DNA of 64,000 bases. It comes from an uncultured Prevotellaceae bacterium. Its GTDB lineage: Bacteria > Bacteroidota > Bacteroidia > Bacteroidales > Muribaculaceae. This document shows, piece by piece, positions 42,946 through 51,841 of the stretch (within the stretch, counting starts at the first letter, position 1; the number at the start of each line of letters is the position of its first letter). A program made the translations under genes and the position numbers. The DNA is taken from NCBI GenBank assembly GCA_937898675.1, contig CALEJB010000058.1, positions 43,155 to 107,154 on the forward strand, given 5' to 3'. A model generated the notes under the pieces. The model did no database searches and was not told where the DNA came from. It saw only the letters and a program-made list of their open reading frames with translations.

Positions 42946-45579
42946 ATGAGCGAGAAAGAGAATACACTGGCTACAAAATACGACCCCCGCGAGGTCGAGG
43001 GCAAGTGGTACAAGTATTGGGAGGAGCATGACCTGTTCAAGAGCACTCCCGATGAGCGTGAACCGTACACCATCGTCATCCCGCCGCCCAATGTGACGGG
43101 CGTGCTGCATATGGGACACATGCTCAACGAGACCATCCAGGACATCCTCATGCGCCGCGCGCGCATGGAGGGTAAGAATGCCCTGTGGGTGCCCGGTACC
43201 GACCATGCCTCGATTGCCACCGAGGCCAAGGTGGTCAACCGCCTTGCCGAGCAGGGCGTCAAAAAGACCGACCTCTCGCGTGACGAGTTCCTGAGCCATG
43301 CTTGGGACTGGACGCATGAGCATGGCGGCATCATTCTGAAGCAGTTGCGCCGCCTGGGCGCTTCCTGTGACTGGAGCCGCACGGCGTTCACCATGGACGA
43401 GGTGCGCAGCGAGAGCGTCATCAAGGTGTTTGTGGACCTGCATAACAAGGGCCTCATCTATCGCGGCGTGCGCATGGTCAACTGGGACCCCAAAGCCCTG
43501 ACCGCGCTCAGCGACGAGGAGGTAATCTACAAGGAGGAGCATAGCAAACTGTATTACCTGCGCTATCGCATCGTGGGTGAGGACGGCTATGCCATCGTTG
43601 CCACCACGCGCCCCGAGACCATTATGGGCGACACGGCGATGTGCATCAACCCCAACGACCCCAAGAACGCCCACCTCAAGGGCAAGCGCGTGATTGTGCC
43701 CCTTGTCAACCGCGAGATTCCCGTCATCGAGGATGAGTATGTGGACATTGAGTTCGGCACCGGTTGCCTCAAGGTGACCCCCGCCCATGACATCAACGAC
43801 CACATGCTGGGCGAGAAGCACAACCTGCAGAGCATCGACATTTTCAACGACAACGGCACCCTGAGCGAGGAGGCCGGGCTGTATGTGGGCATGGACCGCT
43901 TTGACGTGCGCAAGCAGATTGAAAAGGATCTTGCCGATGCCGGTCTGCTCGAGAAGGTCGAGGCCTACGAGAACAAGGTGGGCTATAGCGAGCGCACCAA
44001 TGTGCCCATCGAGCCCAAACTCTCGACCCAGTGGTTCCTCAAGATGACCGACCTGGTGAAGCCCGCGCTCAAGGCTGTCATGGACGACGACATCAAGTTC
44101 TATCCCGCCAAGTTCAAGAATGTTTACCGCCACTGGATGACCGATACCAAGGACTGGTGCATCAGCCGTCAGTTGTGGTGGGGACACCGCATCCCCGCGT
44201 GGTTCCTGCCCGAGGGCGGATATGTGGTGGCCGAGAATGAAGACGACGCTGTGAAGGCAGCCCGTGAGAAGACGGGCAATGCTGCCCTCACTGCCGCCGA
44301 CCTGCGCCAGGACGAGGACTGCCTCGACACCTGGTTCTCGAGCTGGCTGTGGCCCATCTCACTGTTTGACGGCATCCGCAATCCCGGCAATGCTGAACTC
44401 AAGTACTACTATCCCACGAGCGACCTGGTAACGGGCCCCGACATCATCTTCTTCTGGGTGGCGCGCATGGTCATCGCCGGATATGAGTTCCTGGGAGAGA
44501 AGCCTTTTAATAATGTATATTTCACGGGAATCGTGCGCGACAAACTGGGTCGCAAGATGTCCAAGTCGCTGGGCAACTCGCCCGACCCGATTGAACTCAT
44601 CGACCGTTACGGCGCCGACGGCGTGCGCATGGGCCTGATGCTCGCTGCCCCCGCTGGCAACGACATCCCCTACGATGACGCGCTGTGTGAGCAGGGCCGC
44701 AATTTCAACAACAAGATTTGGAATGCCTTCCGCCTGGTCAAGGGCTGGGAGGTGGCCGATGTGGAGCAGCCCGCCGCCAGCCGCGAGGCCGTGATGTGGT
44801 TTGGCCATGTGCTGGGCGACACCATCGCTGTCGTTAAGGACCACTTCTCGAAGTTCCGCCTGAGCGACGCGATGATGGTGCTGTACCGCCTCTTCTGGGA
44901 GGAGTTCTCGGCTTGGTACCTTGAGGCGGTTAAGCCCGCCTACGGCCAGCCCATGGACCGCGCGACGATGACGGCCACGCTCAACTACTTTGACACGCTG
45001 CTGCGTCTGCTGCATCCCTTCATGCCGTTTATCACCGAGGAACTGTGGCAGCACCTGGATGAGCGCGCCGACGGCGAGAGCATCATGTATGCCCGCATTC
45101 CCGAGCCCCAGCAGGCCGATGCCGCTATCCTCAAGGCCATGGCCGACGCCAAGGAAATTGTGGCTGGCGTGCGCAATGTGCGCAAGGCCAAGAACCTGCC
45201 CAACAAGGAGCAGCTCACGCTGCAGGCGGTGGGCGGACTGGACAACCCGCTGGAGCGCATCATCACCAAGCTCGCCGGGCTGGAGAAAATCGAGGCTGTT
45301 GCCGAGAAGGACCCGACGGCGGCCGCGTTTATGGTCGGCACTGCCGAGTTTGCCGTGCCCCTGGCGGACAGTATCGATGTGGAAGCCGAGATTGAGAAAC
45401 TCGAGGCCGACCTCAAGTACATCCGCGGCTTCCTCGCCAGCGTGGACAAGAAACTGAGCAACGAGCGCTTTGTCGCTAACGCCCCCGAGGCTGTGGTGGC
45501 CAATGAGCGCAAGAAGAAGGCTGACGCCGAGAGCAAAATCGCGACCATGGAGCAGGCGCTCCAGCAGTTGCGCAAGTAA
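42946..45579 (+). CDS. valS: Valyl-tRNA synthetase
   Basis: Class I aminoacyl-tRNA synthetase charging tRNA-Val, cytoplasmic, 877 residues (normal length). The HIGH box is NVTGVLHMGHMLN near residue 50 and the KMSKS box is GRKMSKSLGNSPDP near 537. The CP1 editing domain lies at about 190-330 (VATTRPETIMGDTA, GTGCLKVTPAHDINDH). STQWFLKM and CISRQLWWGHRIP are typical of ValRS. The C-terminal coiled coil is IEKLEADLKYIRGFLASVDKKLSNERFVANAPEAVV. It has its own promoter. Confidence 0.98.
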   Translation: MSEKENTLATKYDPREVEGKWYKYWEEHDLFKSTPDEREPYTIVIPPPNVTGVLHMGHMLNETIQDILMRRARMEGKNALWVPGTDHASIATEAKVVNRLAEQGVKKTDLSRDEFLSHAWDWTHEHGGIILKQLRRLGASCDWSRTAFTMDEVRSESVIKVFVDLHNKGLIYRGVRMVNWDPKALTALSDEEVIYKEEHSKLYYLRYRIVGEDGYAIVATTRPETIMGDTAMCINPNDPKNAHLKGKRVIVPLVNREIPVIEDEYVDIEFGTGCLKVTPAHDINDHMLGEKHNLQSIDIFNDNGTLSEEAGLYVGMDRFDVRKQIEKDLADAGLLEKVEAYENKVGYSERTNVPIEPKLSTQWFLKMTDLVKPALKAVMDDDIKFYPAKFKNVYRHWMTDTKDWCISRQLWWGHRIPAWFLPEGGYVVAENEDDAVKAAREKTGNAALTAADLRQDEDCLDTWFSSWLWPISLFDGIRNPGNAELKYYYPTSDLVTGPDIIFFWVARMVIAGYEFLGEKPFNNVYFTGIVRDKLGRKMSKSLGNSPDPIELIDRYGADGVRMGLMLAAPAGNDIPYDDALCEQGRNFNNKIWNAFRLVKGWEVADVEQPAASREAVMWFGHVLGDTIAVVKDHFSKFRLSDAMMVLYRLFWEEFSAWYLEAVKPAYGQPMDRATMTATLNYFDTLLRLLHPFMPFITEELWQHLDERADGESIMYARIPEPQQADAAILKAMADAKEIVAGVRNVRKAKNLPNKEQLTLQAVGGLDNPLERIITKLAGLEKIEAVAEKDPTAAAFMVGTAEFAVPLADSIDVEAEIEKLEADLKYIRGFLASVDKKLSNERFVANAPEAVVANERKKKADAESKIATMEQALQQLRK

Positions 45580-45596
45580 TATATAAGCATTCGAGC

Positions 45597-45642
45597 ATGG
45601 GGACTGCCCGTCTGTCAGGAGATGACAGGGGACGGTCCCCAT
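45597..45642. repeat. REP-like palindrome between valS and rpiB
   Basis: A 46-base imperfect inverted repeat: ATGGGGAC (45597-45604) with GTCCCCAT (45635-45642), and TGTCA (45613-45617) with TGACA (45623-45627), with GC-rich middle parts only partly paired. GGGGAC...GTCCCC elements of this kind are scattered in many genomes as REP sequences moved by RAYT transposases. Only one copy was seen in this window. Confidence 0.55.
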
Positions 45643-45666
45643 AAAACTAATAAAAGACTGGAAGAT

Positions 45667-46128
45667 ATGATGAAGAACTCGATTTTGAAACCCGGCATTC
45701 CCGTCGCCCTGTGCAGCGACCACGCCGGATTTGCGACCAAGGAGGCCATCAAGCGCTGGCTGGATGCCAACGGCATTGAGTACAAGGACTTTGGCACCGA
45801 CAATGAGGACAGTTGCGACTATCCCGACTTTGCCCACCCCTGTGCTGCGGCGGTCGAGGACGGCTCGTGCTATCCCGGCATTGCCGTGTGTGGCAGCGGT
45901 GAGGGCATCAGCATGACGCTCAACAAGCATCAGGGCGTGCGCGCCGCGTTGTGCTGGCGCCTGTCTGTGGCCCGTCTGGCGCGCCAGCACAACGACGCCA
46001 ATGTCATTGCCCTGCCCGGGCGTTTTGTCAGCCAGGACGAGGCCATCGCCATGGTGGTGGCGTTCATGACGACTCCCTTCGAGGGCGGCCGTCACCAGCG
46101 CCGCATCGACAAGATTCCCGTGAAGTAA
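45667..46128 (+). CDS. rpiB: Ribose-5-phosphate isomerase B
   Basis: Interconverts ribose 5-phosphate and ribulose 5-phosphate (pentose phosphate pathway). The 153-residue protein shows VALCSDHAGFATKEAI with the phosphate-binding SDHAG near residue 15, DFGTDNEDSCDYPDFAHPCAAAVEDG, the anion-binding GIAVCGSGEGISMTLNKHQGVRAALCW containing the catalytic cysteine, and RQHNDANVIALPGRFV. Two ATG codons are in a row (45667 and 45670); either is possible. The earlier in-frame start at 45622 would run through the REP-like repeat and is rejected. Confidence 0.95.
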   Translation: MMKNSILKPGIPVALCSDHAGFATKEAIKRWLDANGIEYKDFGTDNEDSCDYPDFAHPCAAAVEDGSCYPGIAVCGSGEGISMTLNKHQGVRAALCWRLSVARLARQHNDANVIALPGRFVSQDEAIAMVVAFMTTPFEGGRHQRRIDKIPVK

Positions 46129-46146
46129 TTTTCAACACTCGACATT

Positions 46147-49100
46147 ATGATTAAGAAATTATTCCTTGCTCTGGCGCTGGCAGGGTTGTCGGCCTTGGCC
46201 CATGCGCAAGACAGTCCGTTGTGGATGCGTTACTGCGCCATTTCGCCCGACGGAACGACCATCGCTTTTTCCTACAAAGGTGACATCTACACTGTGCCGT
46301 CAACTGGCGGCGCGGCGCGCCAAGTCACGTCCAACGCCGAGTATGACGCTTACCCCGTGTGGAGCCCCGACAGCCGGCAGATTGCCTTTGCGTCGTCGCG
46401 TGAGGGCAGCCTTGACGTGTATGTCGTTGACAGGCATGGCGGAGCGCCCACGCGCCTGACCACGGGCAGCGGCAATGAGGTGCCGGTGGCTTTTCGTGAC
46501 CGGGACCATGTCCTCGTCGAGGCCAGTCTGGCGACAACAGCCACAAGCATCATTTTCCCGGGTAACACTTTCCCGCAGGTGTTTGAGGTGCCGACCACGG
46601 CCGGATGCCGCATGAAACTGTTCTCGGAGTTCACGATGAAGGACCTGAACATCAACGCTGCCGGCGACATCCTTTTCCATGACCAAAAGGGTTATGAGGA
46701 CCAGTGGCGCAAGCACCACACCTCTCCCATCACGCGCGACGTGTGGATGATGAGGAGCGGGGCATACACTAAACTCACCAGTTTTGGCGGCGAGGACCGC
46801 AATCCCGTGTGGGACGGCGCCGACAGTTACTACTATCTGAGCGAGGAGGACGGCACGTTCAACGTGTGGCACAACACGTTGGCAGGTGGCGCCAAGCAGC
46901 AGATTACCCGTTTCAAGGGCAATCCCGTGCGTTTCCTCACCCGTGCCGATGACGGCACGCTGTGCTTTGGCTATGACGGCGAAATCTATACGCTGCGGCC
47001 TGGAGGACAGCCTGCTAAGGTGAGCGTGAGCGTTGTCGCCGACCGCAACGACATTGACCTGGACCGCCAGACGCTGACCAGCGGGGCGCGCGAGGTCAGC
47101 GTGTCGCCCAACGGCAAGGAGGTGGCGTTTATCGTCCACGGCGATGTGTATGTGACCTCGGTCGAGTACAAGACCACGCGCCAGATTACCGATACCCCCG
47201 AGCAGGAGCGCTCGGTGGACTTTGCACCCGACGGCCGCAGCCTGGTCTATGCCAGTGAGCGCAACGGCCTGTGGCAAATCTATCAGTCCACCATCAAGAA
47301 CAAGGACGAGAAACTGTTTACCTACTGCACCGACATCGTGGAGGAGCAACTTGTGAAGTGTGGCTCCTCCTGTTTCCAGCCGCAGTACAGTCCCGACGGC
47401 AAGAGCGTGGCCTATCTGCTGGACCGCACGGCGCTGATGGCGGTGGACGTGAAGAGCCACGATGTGCGCAAACTGATGGACGGCAAGTACATGTACAGTT
47501 ACAGCGACGGCGACCAGTGGTTTGAGTGGAGCCCCGACAGCCGTTGGCTCATCTCGAGCTTCATTGGTGACGGCGGATGGAACAATGCCGACATTGCCCT
47601 GGTGAAGGCCGACGGCAGCGGCGAAATCCACAATGTCACCAACTCGGGCTATAACGACGGCAACGGCCGGTTTGTGCTCGGCGGCAAGGCTATGCTGTTC
47701 GAGAGCGACCGCGCGGGCTACCGCAGCCATGGCAGCTGGGGCACCGAGACCGACGCCTACATCATGTTCTTTGATGTCGATGCCTACGACCAGTTCCGCA
47801 TGAACAAGGAGGAATACGGCTTGTGGAAGGACACCAGCGACGAGGGACAGAAAGAGAAGAAGGAGGAACTGAAGAAGGAGGAAAAGAAAGCCGAGGATAA
47901 GAAGAAGGGCAAGGAAGAAGAGCCCAAGCCCGAGAAGGTGGAGGAACTCAAGTTTGACCTCGCCAACTGCCGTGACCGCGTGCTGCGCCTTACCGCCAAC
48001 TCCAGCAACATGGGCGACGCCATCCTGTCGCCCGACGGCGAGAGCCTGTACTACCAGGCTCGCTTTGAGGGCGGCTACGACCTGTGGAAGGTGAGCATCC
48101 GCGACCACTCCACCAAACTTGTGACCAAGAGCATTGGCGCCGGCGGTTTTGAGGCCGACAAGGACTTCAAGAACCTGTATCTGTGTTCGGGCGCTATCAA
48201 GAAGTTTGATATCGCCGCCGGCACTGCCAAAAACGTTGACTTTGAGGCCCGTTTCAACTACAAGCCTTATCAGGAGCGCGCGTATCTGTTCAACCACATC
48301 TGGCAGCAGGTCAAGGACAAGTTCTACGATGTCGACCTGCACGGCGTGGATTGGGACGCCTATAAGGCAACCTACAGCCGCTTCCTGCCTCACATCAACA
48401 ACCGCTACGACTTTCGCGACATGCTTTCCGAGATGTTGGGCGAACTCAACGCTTCACACACCGGCGCGCGCTTTTATCCTGCGGGCGCCAAACTCAAGAC
48501 CGCTGTGCTGGGCATCATTCCTGACTATGCCTACGACGGCGACGGCATCAAGATTGCCGAGGTCATCCGCCGCAGCCCGCTTGCCAACGCCAATACCAAG
48601 GTGAAGGCCGGCGACATCATCGAGGCCATCGACGGCGTGAAGATTGAGGCGGGCAAGGATTACAACTGCCTGCTCGACGGCAAAATCGGCAAGCGCGTGC
48701 GCCTGACCATCAAGGGCCGCAACGATGATGTGACTGTCAAGGCTATCTCCAGAGGCGACGAGGACGAACTGCTGTATCGCCGCTGGGTGGACCGCAACAG
48801 GGAGATGGTGGACCGACTTTCCAACGGGCAGATTGCCTATGTGCACGTCAAGGCTATGGATTCGCCCAGTTTCCGCACGGTGTTCAGCGAACTCCTGAGC
48901 GACAGTTGCCGGCAAAAGAAGGCCGTCATTGTCGATGAGCGCCACAATGGTGGCGGCTGGCTGCACGACGACCTGTGCACCCTGCTCGACGGCAGGCAGT
49001 ACCAGAGTTTCGTGCCCCGCGGACAGTTCATCGGTTACGACCCGTGGAACAAGTGGGTGAAGCCCAGTTGCGTGATGGTCTGCGAGGACGATTACAGCAA

Positions 49101-49383
49101 TGGCCACGGCTTCCCGCAGGTGTACAAGTACTTGGGCATCGGCAAACTCATCGGAACGCCGGTGGCTGGAACAATGACCGCCGTGTGGTGGGAAACCTTG
49201 ATGGATGCCCAGATGGTGTTCGGCATTCCCCAGGTGGGCTGCCGCGACATGAACGGTCGTTTTGGCGAGAACAATACCTTGTACCCCGATGTCGAGGTTT
49301 ACAACACCCCCGAGGACTACATCAGCGGCAACGACCGCCAACTGCAGCGCGCCGTTGAGGAGATGCTGAAGGAGGTAAAGTAA
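46147..49383 (+). CDS. Secreted Tricorn-type S41 protease
   Basis: A 1078-residue protein. Signal peptide 1-20 (ALSALAHAQD), then WD40/beta-propeller repeats (MRYCAISPDGTTIAFSYKGDIY, AYPVWSPDSRQIAFAS) to about 690, a PDZ domain near 780-870 (VKAGDIIEAIDGVKI) and a C-terminal S41 peptidase domain: AYVHVKAMDSPSFRTVF, VIVDERHNGGGWLHDD and CEDDYSNGHGFPQVYK with the likely nucleophile serine. It probably degrades oligopeptides in the periplasm. A lysine/glutamate-rich run at about 565-605 (EKKEELKKEEKKAEDKKK) interrupts the propeller. The gene faces the endonuclease genes across a shared terminator. Confidence 0.93.
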   Translation: MIKKLFLALALAGLSALAHAQDSPLWMRYCAISPDGTTIAFSYKGDIYTVPSTGGAARQVTSNAEYDAYPVWSPDSRQIAFASSREGSLDVYVVDRHGGAPTRLTTGSGNEVPVAFRDRDHVLVEASLATTATSIIFPGNTFPQVFEVPTTAGCRMKLFSEFTMKDLNINAAGDILFHDQKGYEDQWRKHHTSPITRDVWMMRSGAYTKLTSFGGEDRNPVWDGADSYYYLSEEDGTFNVWHNTLAGGAKQQITRFKGNPVRFLTRADDGTLCFGYDGEIYTLRPGGQPAKVSVSVVADRNDIDLDRQTLTSGAREVSVSPNGKEVAFIVHGDVYVTSVEYKTTRQITDTPEQERSVDFAPDGRSLVYASERNGLWQIYQSTIKNKDEKLFTYCTDIVEEQLVKCGSSCFQPQYSPDGKSVAYLLDRTALMAVDVKSHDVRKLMDGKYMYSYSDGDQWFEWSPDSRWLISSFIGDGGWNNADIALVKADGSGEIHNVTNSGYNDGNGRFVLGGKAMLFESDRAGYRSHGSWGTETDAYIMFFDVDAYDQFRMNKEEYGLWKDTSDEGQKEKKEELKKEEKKAEDKKKGKEEEPKPEKVEELKFDLANCRDRVLRLTANSSNMGDAILSPDGESLYYQARFEGGYDLWKVSIRDHSTKLVTKSIGAGGFEADKDFKNLYLCSGAIKKFDIAAGTAKNVDFEARFNYKPYQERAYLFNHIWQQVKDKFYDVDLHGVDWDAYKATYSRFLPHINNRYDFRDMLSEMLGELNASHTGARFYPAGAKLKTAVLGIIPDYAYDGDGIKIAEVIRRSPLANANTKVKAGDIIEAIDGVKIEAGKDYNCLLDGKIGKRVRLTIKGRNDDVTVKAISRGDEDELLYRRWVDRNREMVDRLSNGQIAYVHVKAMDSPSFRTVFSELLSDSCRQKKAVIVDERHNGGGWLHDDLCTLLDGRQYQSFVPRGQFIGYDPWNKWVKPSCVMVCEDDYSNGHGFPQVYKYLGIGKLIGTPVAGTMTAVWWETLMDAQMVFGIPQVGCRDMNGRFGENNTLYPDVEVYNTPEDYISGNDRQLQRAVEEMLKEVK

Positions 49384-49403
49384 GACGCTACTGTCAGTTA
49401 TCA

Positions 49404-49439
49404 AAGCGGGGCTGTTCCAATCGTGGAGCAGCCCCGCTT
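49404..49439. terminator. Bidirectional terminator hairpin between convergent genes
   Basis: AAGCGGGGCTGTTCCA (49404-49419) and TGGAGCAGCCCCGCTT (49424-49439) pair over 16 positions (one G-T) with a 4-base loop ATCG. The T-runs on both sides are weak, so efficiency is uncertain. Confidence 0.65.
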
Positions 49440-49463
49440 CGTGTTAGATTGTGAGTCGCTGGC

Positions 49464-51800
49464 TCACTTGACCACCACCTTGCGGGAGCGGATGTCGCTG
49501 GTAACGATATAGGCACCGGCGGGCAGGCTGATTGTGGTCTGCGAGGCAACGGCGGCGACAAGGTTGGCGTCCAGGTCATAGACCTCAAGCGTCTCGCCCA
49601 AGGGGTTTACCATGCTGATGCCGCCGTCGGCCGGCAGGGCATACCATTTGATGGCGGCGGGGCCGTTGAGCAGCAGGTCGATGATCGCCGAGATGTCAGA
49701 CGGGTCAATATTGCCGTCCTGATTGACATCGGCCGACAATGCGTTGAAAGCGGTTGCCGTGCCATTGAGCAGGTAGTCAATGAGCGCCGAGATGTCTGAC
49801 GGGTCAACATTGCCGTCGTCGTTCACGTCGCCAATGACAAAGGCGGGTGCGCTCACCTCGCCATAGACGTTGGCAAAGGCGACGGCGGCGCCTGCACGGG
49901 CGGTGACGGTGCCCTCGTAGGTGCCCACTGCGGCCGTGCTGGCCATGCGGACATAGAAGGTTTCGCCGCTGGCATCGAGGGTGAGCGTTGTGGCCCAGTC
50001 GCGCTGGTTCAGGCTGATTTCAAAGTTGTCGCTGGCGGTGACCGTTATGGCCTGGGTGTTGTTCTCGGAGGCTACGGTAATCTCGCTGATGCTCGACTCG
50101 CCGTCGAGCACGGCGGCCATGTCCTCGACAGCGCCGTCGAAGTAAACCTCGGGCTCGGGTGCCGGTGCGGCCTTGTAGATGGCGATGTCGTCAAGATTGA
50201 GGCGTGAGCCGGCAGTCTGCTGGAACATGAAGCGCACGTTGCCGGCAACGTCGAGCCCATGGGTGTAGTTGGTGAACTCGCGGCTGAGTGCCTGCTCCAT
50301 GAGCGTGGTCCAATTGTTGCCGCCGTCGGTGCTGTACAGCACTTTGAGCGTGGCTTGGCTGTCGCTGCCGTAGGTGCAGGCATAGAACGAGATGCCCGAG
50401 GTGCCTTGTACATCTTCCAGCATCTTAATGGACGAGTTGCTGTTTTTGCCAAAGCGGCACCCGATGGTGTCGTTCCAGTGGTCGTTGCTTTGGGCAAAAA
50501 TGCCCGCATTGTTGAAACTCCACAGGAAGGTGGCGCCTTGCACATTGCTGGTGTAATAGCCTCCGCTGGGGACGCCCTCCCAGGTCTCAATCCAACTGTC
50601 GTCGGCGGGGTCGGGACCCGGGCCGGGACCGCCGCCGTCAATTTTGCTTGCGGTGAGACTGCAGGTGGCATTGACCTCGGCGCTGCCGATGGTCAGCGTG
50701 CCCGAGGCATTGGCGCTCTTGCCGCTGTAGGTGATGGCAACAGTAGCATTGCCGCCGCAGACGGCGCTGGCACTCAATGTGGCGGGCGTGACGCTGAATC
50801 CCTCGCCGCTGACGGTGATGCTCACTGCCTGGGTCAGGTATTGTCCGCTGACGGTTACAGCCTTGCTCACGCTCGTGCCGTCGGCAGCGATGGTGCCCAC
50901 GTCAATGGTGCCGCCGCTCACGGGCTGGATGATGCATGGCGTATTCTCCTCAATGTCGTCGCCATACCAGGCCTGTCCCTTCTTGTTGCCCCACAGGTAT
51001 TCGGCCAGTTCAGGGTGGTCGATGAAGGGGTTGCGGTTGCCTTGCCAGGCATGCACATAGTTGTTGCGGGTTTTCTCTTTCTGGCTCACGGGGTCGAGGC
51101 GCGTCCATTCCATCAGCAGACCGATGGCGTAGTTGGTGAACACGGGATACTGCGTGCCGTTGAAGAAAGCGCTGCCGCCCGACGAGGTCCAGTTGCCGAT
51201 GGTGTTGTTGTAGCAAGCCGCCATGTAGAAGTAGGCGCGGGCAAAGTCGCCCTTGTACTCGTCGTCGGGCTCAAACACGGTGCCGCTGTAACCGCTGTGG
51301 GTGCTGGAACCCAGGCGGCCCTTGGCCACATACTGGCCGTTTTTGAGGCGGGTGCCGCCCTGACATTCGCCGTAGGGGTAGTTCGAGCGTTGGTTGTTCA
51401 CATAACCGTCGGTGGGCACAATGTTAATCAGGTCGCTGTACTGGGCCTGCTTGCCGCCGCCCCACCAACTCTTGGGCACCGAGTGCTCACGGTTGAAACA
51501 GTCACCGATTTTGCTGTAATTGCCGCATTTGCTGCCGGGGCAGGTGAAGCGGTCATAGTTGCTGTACATGTCGATGATGTAGCCGCCCTGGTCACAGTCG
51601 GTGTCCTTGTAGGCGTCAAACAAGCCGTCATAGCCGATGTTGGTGTGCGGTCCGACGATGCTGTACAGCGCGGTGAGCAGCGCCTGGCTGCTTTTGCCCT
51701 TGGCCGCGTCATAGTAGTTGGCAGGGCAGGGAATAGGCGTCTTGGCACTGGCAGCCAGGACAGCCAGCGCGAGCGCGATGGCCCAGATTGTTCTTTTCAT
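49464..51800 (-). CDS. Secreted endonuclease I with BACON-like, dockerin and sorting-tail regions
   Basis: A 778-residue secreted nuclease. Signal peptide 1-19, then the endonuclease I domain (about 25-290): FNREHSVPKSWW with the metal/catalytic histidine, PTDGYVNNQRSNYPYGEC, GTVFEPDDEYKGDFARAYFYMAA, ME WTRLDPVS and WQGNRNPFIDHPELAEYLWG. After that come Ig-like repeats (GEGFSVTPATLS, DNFEISLNQRDW), a laminin-G/jelly-roll-like region, and two dockerin repeats (DVNDDGNVDPSDISALIDYLL and DVNQDGNIDPSDISAIIDLLL). The final 60 residues (LPAGAYIVTSDIRSRKVVVK) resemble a type IX secretion sorting tail. A paralogue lies upstream on the same strand. Confidence 0.9.
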   Translation of the reverse strand: MKRTIWAIALALAVLAASAKTPIPCPANYYDAAKGKSSQALLTALYSIVGPHTNIGYDGLFDAYKDTDCDQGGYIIDMYSNYDRFTCPGSKCGNYSKIGDCFNREHSVPKSWWGGGKQAQYSDLINIVPTDGYVNNQRSNYPYGECQGGTRLKNGQYVAKGRLGSSTHSGYSGTVFEPDDEYKGDFARAYFYMAACYNNTIGNWTSSGGSAFFNGTQYPVFTNYAIGLLMEWTRLDPVSQKEKTRNNYVHAWQGNRNPFIDHPELAEYLWGNKKGQAWYGDDIEENTPCIIQPVSGGTIDVGTIAADGTSVSKAVTVSGQYLTQAVSITVSGEGFSVTPATLSASAVCGGNATVAITYSGKSANASGTLTIGSAEVNATCSLTASKIDGGGPGPGPDPADDSWIETWEGVPSGGYYTSNVQGATFLWSFNNAGIFAQSNDHWNDTIGCRFGKNSNSSIKMLEDVQGTSGISFYACTYGSDSQATLKVLYSTDGGNNWTTLMEQALSREFTNYTHGLDVAGNVRFMFQQTAGSRLNLDDIAIYKAAPAPEPEVYFDGAVEDMAAVLDGESSISEITVASENNTQAITVTASDNFEISLNQRDWATTLTLDASGETFYVRMASTAAVGTYEGTVTARAGAAVAFANVYGEVSAPAFVIGDVNDDGNVDPSDISALIDYLLNGTATAFNALSADVNQDGNIDPSDISAIIDLLLNGPAAIKWYALPADGGISMVNPLGETLEVYDLDANLVAAVASQTTISLPAGAYIVTSDIRSRKVVVK

Positions 51801-51841
51801 AATCAGGTTTATTTTGATGGTATTGTGTCTTGAGTCCTTGG

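Noticed and set aside
41377..44187. 936-residue minus-strand frame
   Set aside because: Runs across the GHL10 gene, a terminator, a promoter and the start of valS; a shadow, despite its length.
45622..45666. Longer N-terminus for rpiB
   Set aside because: The extra 15 codons come from the REP-like palindrome; family proteins begin shortly before VALCSDHAG.
44359..46095. 578-residue minus-strand frame
   Set aside because: Antisense to valS and rpiB and includes the REP-like repeat; no recognisable domain.
46300..48393. 697-residue minus-strand frame inside the Tricorn gene
   Set aside because: Shadow of a strongly supported protease gene; no start signal or domain.
50259..51833. 524-residue plus-strand frame opposite the first endonuclease I gene
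   Set aside because: Shadow of a gene with clear signal peptide, catalytic and dockerin motifs.
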